In this document: in pieces, positions 5,976-12,785 of the stretch
Layout of the letters: the number at the start of each line of letters is the position of its first letter
Numbering within the stretch: position 1 is the stretch's first letter
Assembly: GCA_002389785.1 (NCBI GenBank)
Contig: DGQS01000016.1
Coordinates: 1 to 12,785 of the forward strand
DNA: 12,785 nucleotides
Reading direction: 5' to 3'
Source: Bacteroidetes bacterium UBA4408
Lineage (GTDB): Bacteria > Bacteroidota > Bacteroidia > UBA4408
Made by a program: the position numbers and the translations under genes
The notes under the pieces: generated by a model
The model's input: only the letters and a program-made list of their open reading frames with translations
The model's database searches: none
Told to the model about the DNA's origin: nothing

Positions 5976-7742
5976 ATGAAACTACTTATTTGCGATTCGG
6001 ACCAAGTTTATTTGGAGAGCAAAAGCACTCATGCATTTTTATTTCGTGGTTACATCCTTGAAAAATGGTCTTTGAATAACTCACCGGACGAATTTAATAT
6101 GTCATTAAACGGAATTGAATATGCTGCTGCTGATGCGATGCATGTTGAATTGAGTAAGATGCTTGATTATTTGGATCAGTATAGTTTAGCACACAATAAA
6201 TTCGTTGCTACACGTAAAAACAAACGTGATATACACTTTAGTTTGTTGTACAATAGTTATTGGCAACTGGTGATTAAGAAGCATGTGTTGCGTTTAGTAA
6301 TAGAAAAACTACTCACAATATTCTCTAATAACGTTAAAGAAATTGAAATTTCATTAAGTGAAGATTACCGACTGGCAGAAATTGACTTTAGACAATATTT
6401 TAAGGGAATAAAGCTCCGAATGCATTTTAGGGCAGATGCGGGAATTAGATTTAAAAGAATAAAACCAATCGTTAAAAATTTGGGCTATTTTGTTTATCGA
6501 TTTTACAAGAAAGTAACCGGATATGGAATTAATAAACATCCTGGCAAGAAAAATATTTTATTGTTTATTTATGATGTTCCAAGTTTACATATTGTATTGC
6601 AACGTTTTTACGAATTAGTTAAGTTAAGTAATAAGGTTCATTTGCATCTTGTTACAATAACCTCTGGAATACCTGAGAAAAAGGCAATTGATCCAAAAAA
6701 TCTTCAAGGAAAAAATATCAGCGTTTATGACTACAAAATTTTTAGAAATGGAAATTTCCAAAATCATCGTGACCTATATCAGTTGCTTGAAGTAGTTAAT
6801 AGTTCTTATTCACTGGTAAAAGAAAAACAATTTATTGAAAATTTGGAAATACAGTACAGCTGGATTGGCAATATGGTAGCTCAAATTAAGCCTGATATTA
6901 CATTAACTTTGAGTTTATCAGAGAGCGGAAGGGCACTCAGCGATGTTTCACGTTTTTTTGACATTCCAAGTGTAAATGTAGATTATGGTTTGTTTACCGA
7001 TGATCCATTGTTTATGCAATCAAATATAGAATTCACTTATAGAGCTTGTATTAGTCAAGCAAATGTTGATATATGGCATCATAGAAAGGATCCAACTTTA
7101 AATTATCGGATTATTGGTTTTTGTAAACTAGATGCTTATAAAAATTTCGAAATAAATAGGGAGGCATTTTTTAAACGTTTTGGACTAAATAATACGGCCA
7201 ATACCATATTTTTCGCTAGTTCTTGGACAGCACAAAATAAGAGTTATGAATTAGAGAAACAAAAAATAGTACAAGAGTTAGCCGAACTTTGTAATAGAAA
7301 TAATTGGAATTTAATTGTAAAAAAGCATCCTGCGGAGTACGATAATATATGTAAGTTAGTTTTAAAAGAACATAATTTTCCGAACCAGATATTATTTGAT
7401 CATGAAGAAATTAATTTGCATGAATTACTTTCTGTAAGTACTGTGGTAACTACCCAATCATCTAGTTTGGTAATTGATGCAATGTATTTTGACAAACCTT
7501 TTTGTTTTTTTTCTTACAGTTTAAATCAGAGTGTTACCGATTTTTATACTTCAATTAAGAAAGATGAATTAATACAAACGGTTAATACGATCGATGAATT
7601 TGAATTGTTTGCAAAGCAATTTTCTTCTGACAAAAATAAAAATGATTGGTTCGAAAAACTAGCCCTTTCTAAAGCGAAATACCTCTATAAAACTGATGGC
7701 AATGCATCACAGCGATTGTTAGATTTATTAATTGAATGCTAA
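5976..7742 (+). CDS. GT-B glycosyl/glycerophosphotransferase (CDP-glycerol transferase-like) with extra N-terminal region
   Basis: A 588-residue protein without membrane segments. Residues ~192-588 resemble the GT-B fold of CDP-glycerol glycerophosphotransferase, TagB/TagF and related capsule transferases. Hallmarks are GFCKLDAY at 381-388 (family pattern GxPxxD), the Lys-His-Pro motif VKKHPAEYD at 448-456, the SSSLVIDAMYFDKPF nucleotide-binding loop at 495-509, and the tail KTDGNASQRLLDLL at 572-585. The first ~190 residues have no family I recognise; they are mixed alpha/beta followed by a basic, aromatic stretch (RFKRIKP, YFVYRFYKK) that could touch the membrane. It probably adds a sugar or phosphopolyol to the lipid-linked unit at the cytoplasmic face. 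The gene is visibly more AT-rich than its left neighbours (sampled 60-bp lines have 14-15 G+C, versus 24-25 in 2632-5975), suggesting separate acquisition. A homologous tail fragment is found at 8518-8574. Confidence 0.7.
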   Translation: MKLLICDSDQVYLESKSTHAFLFRGYILEKWSLNNSPDEFNMSLNGIEYAAADAMHVELSKMLDYLDQYSLAHNKFVATRKNKRDIHFSLLYNSYWQLVIKKHVLRLVIEKLLTIFSNNVKEIEISLSEDYRLAEIDFRQYFKGIKLRMHFRADAGIRFKRIKPIVKNLGYFVYRFYKKVTGYGINKHPGKKNILLFIYDVPSLHIVLQRFYELVKLSNKVHLHLVTITSGIPEKKAIDPKNLQGKNISVYDYKIFRNGNFQNHRDLYQLLEVVNSSYSLVKEKQFIENLEIQYSWIGNMVAQIKPDITLTLSLSESGRALSDVSRFFDIPSVNVDYGLFTDDPLFMQSNIEFTYRACISQANVDIWHHRKDPTLNYRIIGFCKLDAYKNFEINREAFFKRFGLNNTANTIFFASSWTAQNKSYELEKQKIVQELAELCNRNNWNLIVKKHPAEYDNICKLVLKEHNFPNQILFDHEEINLHELLSVSTVVTTQSSSLVIDAMYFDKPFCFFSYSLNQSVTDFYTSIKKDELIQTVNTIDEFELFAKQFSSDKNKNDWFEKLALSKAKYLYKTDGNASQRLLDLLIEC

Positions 7743-7752
7743 ACTGAAAATT

Positions 7753-8466
7753 ATGGTGATAAAAAAATTGATTTCACTTGTACAAAGAATAATTTACGGC
7801 TACGAAGCAGATGTTTTAACTTTTTCACAAGCTGGTGAAGATCTTTTAATTCGTAATTTTTTTTATCCTAAGATAGTTGCTCGAGAAAAGGGTGTTTTTA
7901 TTGATATTGGTGCTTTTCATCCATATAAACATTCAAATACTTATTATCTGTATCGATTAGGATGGAGAGGAATTAACATTGATCCAAGACCAAACAGTAT
8001 GAAAATTTTTCAGAAAGTGAGACCAGAGGATAAAAATATTGAAGTAGCAATTTCTGATAAGCGGGAGCTACTCAATTATTATTTTCTAGGAGAAAACTCT
8101 ACCATGAACAGTTTCTCATTAGAATACATTGAGTCGATTGGTCAAAAATCTAATGTGAAACAAGTTATTCCAATAAATACAATTCCTTTAAGCGAGGTAA
8201 TTGATCAAAATTTTCCTAAAGGAACGGTGATTGATTTTATGAATATAGATGTTGAAGGACTTGATATTAACGTATTGAGATCGAATAACTGGAGTAAGTA
8301 TCGACCAACATTAATTGCAATAGAGATTTCTGCAAATTCACTTGAAGCTATTTTAAATACGGAAACAGCCACTTTTTTGATAGAAAATGAATATGAATTC
8401 TATAGCAGAATTCCTTTGTCGGCTCAGTATGTGAATACTGTTTTTTTTGTTGATAGCAGAAAATGA
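7753..8466 (+). CDS. FkbM-family SAM methyltransferase (first copy)
   Basis: A 237-residue protein from ATG 7753. A TTG at 7732 would overlap the previous gene and adds no conserved sequence, so the ATG 11 bp after that gene's stop is preferred. Motifs follow the FkbM/Methyltransf_21 plan: SQAGEDLLI at 25-33, the SAM-binding strand-loop FIDIGAFHPYKHSNTYYLY at 49-67, NIDPRPN at 75-81 (ribose-binding acidic residue), and NIDVEGLDINVL at 164-175. Members methylate hydroxyls of small molecules or sugars, so O-methylation of a glycan residue is the natural role here. It forms a transcriptional pair with the preceding glycosyltransferase and shares its AT-rich composition. It differs clearly from the second FkbM protein at 10752, which lacks the SQAGED head, so the two probably act at different positions. 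Confidence 0.83.
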   Translation: MVIKKLISLVQRIIYGYEADVLTFSQAGEDLLIRNFFYPKIVAREKGVFIDIGAFHPYKHSNTYYLYRLGWRGINIDPRPNSMKIFQKVRPEDKNIEVAISDKRELLNYYFLGENSTMNSFSLEYIESIGQKSNVKQVIPINTIPLSEVIDQNFPKGTVIDFMNIDVEGLDINVLRSNNWSKYRPTLIAIEISANSLEAILNTETATFLIENEYEFYSRIPLSAQYVNTVFFVDSRK

Positions 8467-8486
8467 TGTACTAAAAACAGTCTATC

Positions 8487-8516
8487 ACTCGCGCCATATT
8501 TCAGTCTGGTGTGGGT
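8487..8516. repeat. Imperfect palindrome (hairpin), copy 2
   Basis: ACTCGCGCCATA (8487-8498) pairs with TCTGGTGTGGGT (8505-8516): 11 of 12 positions pair, three of them G-T, around a TTTCAG loop. It shares the ACTCGCGCCA head and TTCAG loop with the palindrome at 343-371. It lies 20 bp after the FkbM stop and could serve as a transcript-end hairpin, though no T-run follows. The glycosyltransferase remnant starts directly to its right. Confidence 0.6.
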
Positions 8517-8517
8517 A

Positions 8518-8574
8518 AGTAAAACAGACGGTAAAGCTTCAGAACGATTACTTCATTTACTAGCTATTACAAAC
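8518..8574 (+). pseudogene. Remnant of a glycosyltransferase C-terminus
   Basis: Read in frame from 8521 the DNA gives KTDGKASERLLHLL (8521-8562), which matches KTDGNASQRLLDLL at the C-terminus of the intact 5976-7742 gene at 11 of 14 residues. Four codons are identical, seven differ only synonymously and three change the amino acid. That pattern means both sequences descend from functional coding DNA, rather than one being a recent duplicate of the other. The DG-x-AS-x-R ending is usual for CDP-glycerol-transferase-like enzymes. Homology stops abruptly at the palindrome on the left. On the right the frame runs to TAG at 8587 after overlapping the end of the minus-strand epimerase gene. No start or catalytic part remains, so it cannot be functional. 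Confidence 0.6.
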
Positions 8575-9631
8575 GTTTCGAAAGGGTAGTGTAGATTTGT
8601 GTTAGAATGTCGTTAATGTTGTATTTCCAAGTCCAAGCCGGATAGTGCTTTTTAAATTTAGAGACATCGCTGATCCACCAAATATGATCCCCTATGCGAT
8701 TGGTTTCGGAATATTCGTAGTTCATTTTTTTGCCGGTAATTTGCTCGCACAGCTCAATTGCTTCGGCCATAGAGCAGTTGGAATGCCTTCCTCCTCCTGC
8801 ATTGTACACTTCACCTTGTTTGGGATTCTGATAAAAATGCCAAAACATATTGACTAAATCCCAGCTGTGAATGTTGTCGCGCACTTGTTTTCCGGCATAG
8901 CCAAAAACAGTGTATTTGTCGCCGGTAACCGCACATTTCATGAGGTACGATAAGAAACCATGCAACTGAGTTCCTGAATGATTGGGGCCCGTTAAACAAC
9001 CACCTCGAAACACGCCGGTATTCATACCGAAGTACTTGCCATATTCTTGCACCAACACATCGGCCGCCACTTTTGAAGCGCCAAACAAGGAATGCTTAGT
9101 ATGGTCGATGCTCATATTTTCGTCAATACCTTCTTTAAAATATGGATGCGATTTGTCGATTTCCCAACGTTTTTCATTTTCGATTAAGGGTAAAAAATTT
9201 GGTGTATCACCATACACCTTGTTGGTTGAGGTAAAAATGAAAGTTGCTTTAGAACAATGCAAACGTGTCATTTCCAACAGATTTAAAGTACCATTGGCAT
9301 TCACAGTAAAATCTGTAATGGGTTCCCGAGCAGCCCAATCATGACTTGGCTGTGCTGCTGCATGAACAATGAGCTTAATGTCGTTTCCATATTTTTTAAA
9401 AAGCACCTCTAAGTCGCTAAGATTTCGAATATCAATGGCATGATGTTCAAAATTAGCAACTTCGCTTACTAAGCGTTGTGTATTCCACTCGGTTGAAGCA
9501 TCAGCACCAAAAAATTGCATGCGCAGATTATTGTCGATACCGATTATTTTGTCGAATTTATCTGAAAAAAAAGCTACCGATTCACTTCCAATTAATCCCG
9601 ATGATCCGGTAATTACACACACGTTTGCCAT
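8567..9631 (-). CDS. Extended SDR sugar epimerase, CDP-paratose 2-epimerase-like
   Basis: A 354-residue protein. The ATG at 9631 places [15 protein letters not shown] directly at the NAD-binding fold; an upstream ATG at 9718 would add 29 non-conserved residues and lies above the probable promoter box. Visible motifs are G9-SSG-LIG15 for NAD, IDNN at 32-35 after strand 2, [12 protein letters not shown] at 90-101, STNKVYGD at 135-142, [13 protein letters not shown] at 208-220, and [10 protein letters not shown] at 247-256. These long blocks fit the CDP-tyvelose/paratose 2-epimerase group and its sugar-nucleotide relatives. The usual catalytic Tyr of Y-x3-K is Phe183 here (LFGASK, K187). It would supply an epimerised nucleotide sugar to the cluster's glycosyltransferases. 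It is the only minus-strand gene of the cluster and is richer in G+C (30 of 60 in one sampled line) than the cassette next to it. Exact substrate is uncertain. Confidence 0.82.
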   Translation of the reverse strand: MANVCVITGSSGLIGSESVAFFSDKFDKIIGIDNNLRMQFFGADASTEWNTQRLVSEVANFEHHAIDIRNLSDLEVLFKKYGNDIKLIVHAAAQPSHDWAAREPITDFTVNANGTLNLLEMTRLHCSKATFIFTSTNKVYGDTPNFLPLIENEKRWEIDKSHPYFKEGIDENMSIDHTKHSLFGASKVAADVLVQEYGKYFGMNTGVFRGGCLTGPNHSGTQLHGFLSYLMKCAVTGDKYTVFGYAGKQVRDNIHSWDLVNMFWHFYQNPKQGEVYNAGGGRHSNCSMAEAIELCEQITGKKMNYEYSETNRIGDHIWWISDVSKFKKHYPAWTWKYNINDILTQIYTTLSKRL

Positions 9632-9699
9632 AGTAATTGTTTTGTTTTGAGGATTGTATATAAAATTGAAGCCGCAAATATGGCTACAATTATTTAAAA

Positions 9700-9707
9700 C
9701 AAAAATA
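9700..9707 (-). promoter_or_regulatory. Candidate -7 promoter box of the epimerase gene
   Basis: On the minus strand this reads TATTTTTG, an exact TAnnTTTG match 68 bp upstream of the ATG at 9631. A transcript from here would exclude the upstream ATG at 9718, supporting the shorter protein. No clear -33 element is visible. Confidence 0.35.
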
Positions 9708-9770
9708 TTCATGCACATCCGTTTGTCGAAAACGAACGAGTACCGATTAATATTCAGTAGCTGATTGCAC

Positions 9771-9778
9771 TATATTTG
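9771..9778 (+). promoter_or_regulatory. Candidate -7 promoter box of the GT2 gene
   Basis: TATATTTG matches TAnnTTTG and ends 15 bp before the ATG at 9794, implying a leader of about 10 nt. It is the same octamer as at 2551-2558. It would restart transcription after the minus-strand epimerase for the last three genes. The -33 element is not obvious. Confidence 0.45.
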
Positions 9779-9793
9779 CCACATTAAAGCACT

Positions 9794-10732
9794 ATGGCAG
9801 CTATTCAATTATCTATTTTAATTCCAACAAAAGATCGACCTCAAATAGTTGAGAACTGTTTACAGCATTGTCTTACAGCTATAAATGGAATAGCAGCCGA
9901 AATTATTGTAGTGAATGATTCTAAAACGCAGGACTTGAAATTATCCTTTGACTCCTCTTTGGTAAAAGTGTATGCAAATCCAAAATCGGGGGTAGCTTCA
10001 GCGCGAAACTTTGCAGCCGGCAAGGCAAGTGGTGAAGTATTGCTTTTTTTAGACGACGATATGCTGGTTTTTTCAGAAAATATACGAAAAACGCTAGAGT
10101 TGCATCAGCAGTATCCAAAATGCTTTGTTAATTTAAACTGGACTTATCCACCCGATTTATATGAGAAAATTAGCAAAACTAATTTTGGCAGATATTTAGT
10201 AAAACATGGTTTTGATTCGTTAAAGGGTTGGAACAAAAATTCAACCTGGAAAGACGATCGCATTTTTGAATCGAAAGGATTAACCAGTCAGTATTTATCC
10301 TGCAAGCGCATCGATTTTATTGATTCAGGAGGGTATAACGAAAATTTTCCTTTTGCAGGATATGAAGATTTAGCTTTTGCTGAAAAGCTCATTAAATCAG
10401 GAGTTAAAATTTATATTTATCCCTTAAGTGTGGTGTATCACAACGAAACCGACCGCTGCGAATTACGTCCTTGGCTCAATCGTAAAACCCGCGGTGGTGT
10501 TACCATTCGTACTGCCAACGAATTGGGATACAAGCAAACCTTAATTTATTATTCACCCTTTAAGCGATTTTTTTACGGATTACTCTTACAATTCAAATCA
10601 CTATGGTTTGCTTGCTACTCGGTTATTCCGAACAACAAGCGTTTTGATACAGCAGCATTTTTATTTATAGACGTTTTGCTTGCGGTGCATTTGTTTGATG
10701 GTTATATGAATTATAAAAAGCACCTTCACTAA
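9794..10732 (+). CDS. Family 2 glycosyltransferase (GT-A fold)
   Basis: A 312-residue protein with a standard GT2 catalytic domain. It starts LSILIPTKDRP at 6-16, followed by IIVVNDS at 37-43, GVASARNFAAGKASGEVLLF at 66-85 and the metal/nucleotide-binding FLDDDM at 85-90. The acceptor-side acidic motif is GYEDLAFAEKL at 189-199, and a late VVYHNETD lies at 213-220. The C-terminal ~60 residues are aromatic and partly hydrophobic (FYGLLLQFKSLWFACYSVI, around 260-278), consistent with membrane attachment. It should transfer a sugar from a nucleotide donor to the growing lipid-linked oligosaccharide. It is divergent from the epimerase and begins a plus-strand group with the FkbM and GT4 genes; only 19 bp separate it from the next gene. 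Donor and linkage cannot be deduced. Confidence 0.88.
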   Translation: MAAIQLSILIPTKDRPQIVENCLQHCLTAINGIAAEIIVVNDSKTQDLKLSFDSSLVKVYANPKSGVASARNFAAGKASGEVLLFLDDDMLVFSENIRKTLELHQQYPKCFVNLNWTYPPDLYEKISKTNFGRYLVKHGFDSLKGWNKNSTWKDDRIFESKGLTSQYLSCKRIDFIDSGGYNENFPFAGYEDLAFAEKLIKSGVKIYIYPLSVVYHNETDRCELRPWLNRKTRGGVTIRTANELGYKQTLIYYSPFKRFFYGLLLQFKSLWFACYSVIPNNKRFDTAAFLFIDVLLAVHLFDGYMNYKKHLH

Positions 10733-10751
10733 TTTTTTTTATTTTTAATCA

Positions 10752-11624
10752 ATGAATCCTAGGCTCAAAAATATATACAATGCACTGCCTTTTAAACAGC
10801 CACTTTTTAATTTAATTAAGAAGGTAGGAGTGCCGCATCCCGACATCTACAAACATTTATACTTTAAAGGAATTATTCCCATTAAAGTAAATGAAGAGGT
10901 TAAATTTTTGATGCACCATCATGGATTTCAATTAGAGAATGAATTATATTGGAATGGACTTACAGGCGGGTGGGAGAAAATTTCGTTGGGCTTGTGGATA
11001 AAACTTTGTACAAGCTCTAATGTAATTTTTGATGTTGGTGCCAATACCGGAATTTATTCTTTAATAGCATCGGCCCTGCAACCAAAAGCAACCGTAGTAG
11101 CCTTTGAACCGGTTAATCGCGTGTACAAAAAACTGGTAGCAAATAATGAATTAAATAAATTTTCGATACACTGTGTGGAAAAAGCGGCATCTGATTTTAA
11201 TGGAACTGCCACTATCTACGATACCGATGCCGATCATACTTATTCGGTTGCAGTAAATAAGGATTTAACAGTTGAAGGGACTAAAACCATACAAACTCAA
11301 ATAGCCACAATTACGCTTGATACCTTTGTTAAGGAACAAAAAATAGCCAAAGTTGATTTATTGAAAATTGATGTTGAAACGCACGAACCTTCCGTAATTG
11401 CAGGGTTTATTGAACATATCAAATTGCATAAACCTACTTTGTTAATTGAGATTTTGAACGATGAAGTAGGAGAGAAGGTAAATGCCTTGATTGATGGTTT
11501 AGGATATTGTTTTTATAACATTGATGAAAACAAAGGAATTCGAAAAGTAGATAGAATTCGAAAAAGTGATTTTCATAATTTCTTAGTATGTAGTGCCGAA
11601 ACTGCCACCCGGCTTGGATTATAG
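10752..11624 (+). CDS. FkbM-family SAM methyltransferase (second copy)
   Basis: A 290-residue protein. Motif I is VIFDVGANTGIYSL at 91-104, the acidic residue after strand 2 is in VAFEPVNRVYKKL at 116-128, and the FkbM signature VDLLKIDVETHEPSVIAGF is at 201-219, followed by LLIEI about 14 residues later. The N-terminal ~85 residues (basic, with a Tyr/Trp-rich stretch YWNGLTGGWEK near 66-76) are longer than in the first FkbM copy. Likely role is O-methylation of a sugar in the surface glycan, possibly on the sugar added by the adjacent glycosyltransferase. It starts 19 bp after the GT2 stop, past an uninterrupted T-rich stretch that lacks a hairpin, so no terminator is indicated. The start ATG fits the family. 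Confidence 0.83.
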   Translation: MNPRLKNIYNALPFKQPLFNLIKKVGVPHPDIYKHLYFKGIIPIKVNEEVKFLMHHHGFQLENELYWNGLTGGWEKISLGLWIKLCTSSNVIFDVGANTGIYSLIASALQPKATVVAFEPVNRVYKKLVANNELNKFSIHCVEKAASDFNGTATIYDTDADHTYSVAVNKDLTVEGTKTIQTQIATITLDTFVKEQKIAKVDLLKIDVETHEPSVIAGFIEHIKLHKPTLLIEILNDEVGEKVNALIDGLGYCFYNIDENKGIRKVDRIRKSDFHNFLVCSAETATRLGL

Positions 11625-11647
11625 ATAATAGTTGAAATACAATTAAG

Positions 11648-12778
11648 TTGGCTGCAAAAAAAAATATCTGTTACATAATTTCCTTTATCAATAAGTCGAT
11701 CGCATTTGAATGGATTGCCGAAAATTTGAGTAAGGAAAAATACAACTTGAGTTTTATCTTACTGAATACTGTGGATACTGAATTGGAAAGGTATCTCCGC
11801 GCCAATGAAATTCCTGTTGAGCGCGTATATTGTACGGGTAAGAAATCAAATTATCTTTCGGCTTTTTATAAGGTTTATAAACTGCTAAAACGTAATAAAA
11901 TTGATTGCGTGCATGCACATTTGTTCGATGCCAATATTATTGGAATACCTGCTGCTTATTTTGCAGGTGTGCCGAAACGTATTCATACCCGACATCATGG
12001 AACCTGGCACCACATACATTATCCACACGCGGTGTATTACGATAAATTGGTGAATCGATTAAGTACTACCATAGTTGCCATCAGTAATAATTTATTAAAG
12101 GTGCTGGTCGAAAGGGATAAGGCTAATCCCGACAAAATACAGCTCATACATCATGGCTTTAAATTGGATTTATTTAGTGAGATAGGCGAAGACCGTTTAT
12201 CCCAAATTCGTAATAAATACAATCCAACGAAGCGTTATCCTGTGATTGGAGTAATAGGCAGGTATATTGATTTTAAAGGAATTCAATTTGTGGTGCCTGC
12301 CTTTAAACAAATTCTTAAAGCATATCCAGAAGCCTTGTTAATATTGGCAAATGGAGTTGGTAAACATGAGCCGGTGATTCGAAAATTGTTGGAAGAAATT
12401 CCAGATAAAAATTACAAAGAGGTTCCTTTTGAAAAAGATATTTTTGCATTTTACAAGGTATTTGATGTCTTTGTGCATGCCCCTATTGATATCGATAGTG
12501 AGGCCTTTGGTCAAACCTTTGTAGAAGCTTTGGCTGCGGAAATTCCTTCAGTTTTTACCCTTGCAGGAGTAGCGGATGAGTTTATTGTAGACCATAAAAA
12601 TGCCTTGGTGGTTCCATTCGAAAACAGTGAACGTATTGCTTCGGCTGTTATAGAATTACTTAGCAACAAAGAATTGTGCAAGCAATTAACTACTCAAGGT
12701 AGAGTGGATGTTCAAAATTTGTTTACTTTAGATAAAATGATTCACAAGTTGGAAGCCATTTACGTTAGCCCTTTATAA
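11648..12778 (+). CDS. Family 4 glycosyltransferase (GT-B fold)
   Basis: A 376-residue protein starting with TTG at 11648. No in-frame ATG lies before the first conserved strand (KKNICYIISFINKSIAFEWI, residues 4-23), and the start is 23 bp after the previous stop. Visible GT4 features are CVHAHLFDANIIG at 87-99 and RIHTRHHGT at 111-119 in the acceptor domain, then VIGVIGRYIDFKG at 199-211 with the Arg205/Lys210 pair that contacts the nucleotide phosphates, and the E-x7-E motif SEAFGQTFVEALA (E285, E293). Such retaining enzymes transfer hexoses or similar sugars from nucleotide donors. The gene is complete, ending 7 bp before the window edge. It is the third glycosyltransferase of the cluster, which probably continues to the right. 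Confidence 0.9.
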   Translation: MAAKKNICYIISFINKSIAFEWIAENLSKEKYNLSFILLNTVDTELERYLRANEIPVERVYCTGKKSNYLSAFYKVYKLLKRNKIDCVHAHLFDANIIGIPAAYFAGVPKRIHTRHHGTWHHIHYPHAVYYDKLVNRLSTTIVAISNNLLKVLVERDKANPDKIQLIHHGFKLDLFSEIGEDRLSQIRNKYNPTKRYPVIGVIGRYIDFKGIQFVVPAFKQILKAYPEALLILANGVGKHEPVIRKLLEEIPDKNYKEVPFEKDIFAFYKVFDVFVHAPIDIDSEAFGQTFVEALAAEIPSVFTLAGVADEFIVDHKNALVVPFENSERIASAVIELLSNKELCKQLTTQGRVDVQNLFTLDKMIHKLEAIYVSPL

Positions 12779-12785
12779 GCACCTT

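Noticed and set aside
8645..9344. Plus-strand frames inside the epimerase region
   Set aside because: They are antisense shadows of the well-supported minus-strand epimerase and contain no domain motifs.
9632..9718. 29-residue N-terminal extension of the epimerase gene from ATG 9718
   Set aside because: The NAD-binding motif starts directly at the ATG at 9631, and a TAnnTTTG box at 9700-9707 lies inside the extension.

Overview
The window looks like chromosomal DNA from a member of the Bacteroidota. The support is indirect: the DNA is AT-rich; genes lack Shine-Dalgarno sequences; two genes (the flippase and the last glycosyltransferase) appear to start with TTG; there are TAnnTTTG-type -7 promoter boxes (1309-1316 minus, 2551-2558 plus, 9700-9707 minus, 9771-9778 plus); and a beta-helix surface-protein fragment carries an Asp/Gly/Asn-rich stretch typical of that phylum. 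I cannot name the species.

Left part (1-2631). The window opens inside the 3' end of a probable beta-helix surface protein, followed by a small palindrome (343-371). A convergent gene then encodes a MerR-type regulator with a cobalamin-binding (CarH/LitR-like) C-terminal half. An 11-bp perfect inverted repeat lies directly upstream of its promoter box. Next comes about 1.3 kb without a convincing gene. It holds two copies of a ~160-bp structured repeat, an inverted third copy of one of its hairpins, and a 33-bp direct repeat.

Right part (2632-12778). This is a surface-polysaccharide (O-antigen, capsule or exopolysaccharide) cluster, tightly packed and almost all on the plus strand: zinc-ribbon SAM methyltransferase, PhyH-type Fe(II)/2-oxoglutarate dioxygenase, Wzx-like flippase, large GT-B glycosyltransferase of CDP-glycerol glycerophosphotransferase type, FkbM methyltransferase, minus-strand CDP-paratose-2-epimerase-like sugar epimerase, GT2 glycosyltransferase, second FkbM methyltransferase, and GT4 glycosyltransferase. 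Together they would make and decorate a lipid-linked repeat unit (epimerase, three glycosyltransferases, two to three methyltransferases, one hydroxylase) and flip it across the inner membrane. No polymerase, ligase, chain-length regulator or initiating sugar-phosphate transferase is in the window, so the cluster very likely continues to the right.

The most informative irregularity is at 8467-8574. Behind the AT-rich glycosyltransferase/FkbM pair sits a palindrome related to the one at 343-371. Directly after it is a ~14-codon remnant of the C-terminus of a different glycosyltransferase, homologous at protein level to the tail of the intact 5976-7742 gene. This looks like the scar of a gene-cassette replacement in a variable polysaccharide locus. 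I did not find a clear new defence or mobile system.
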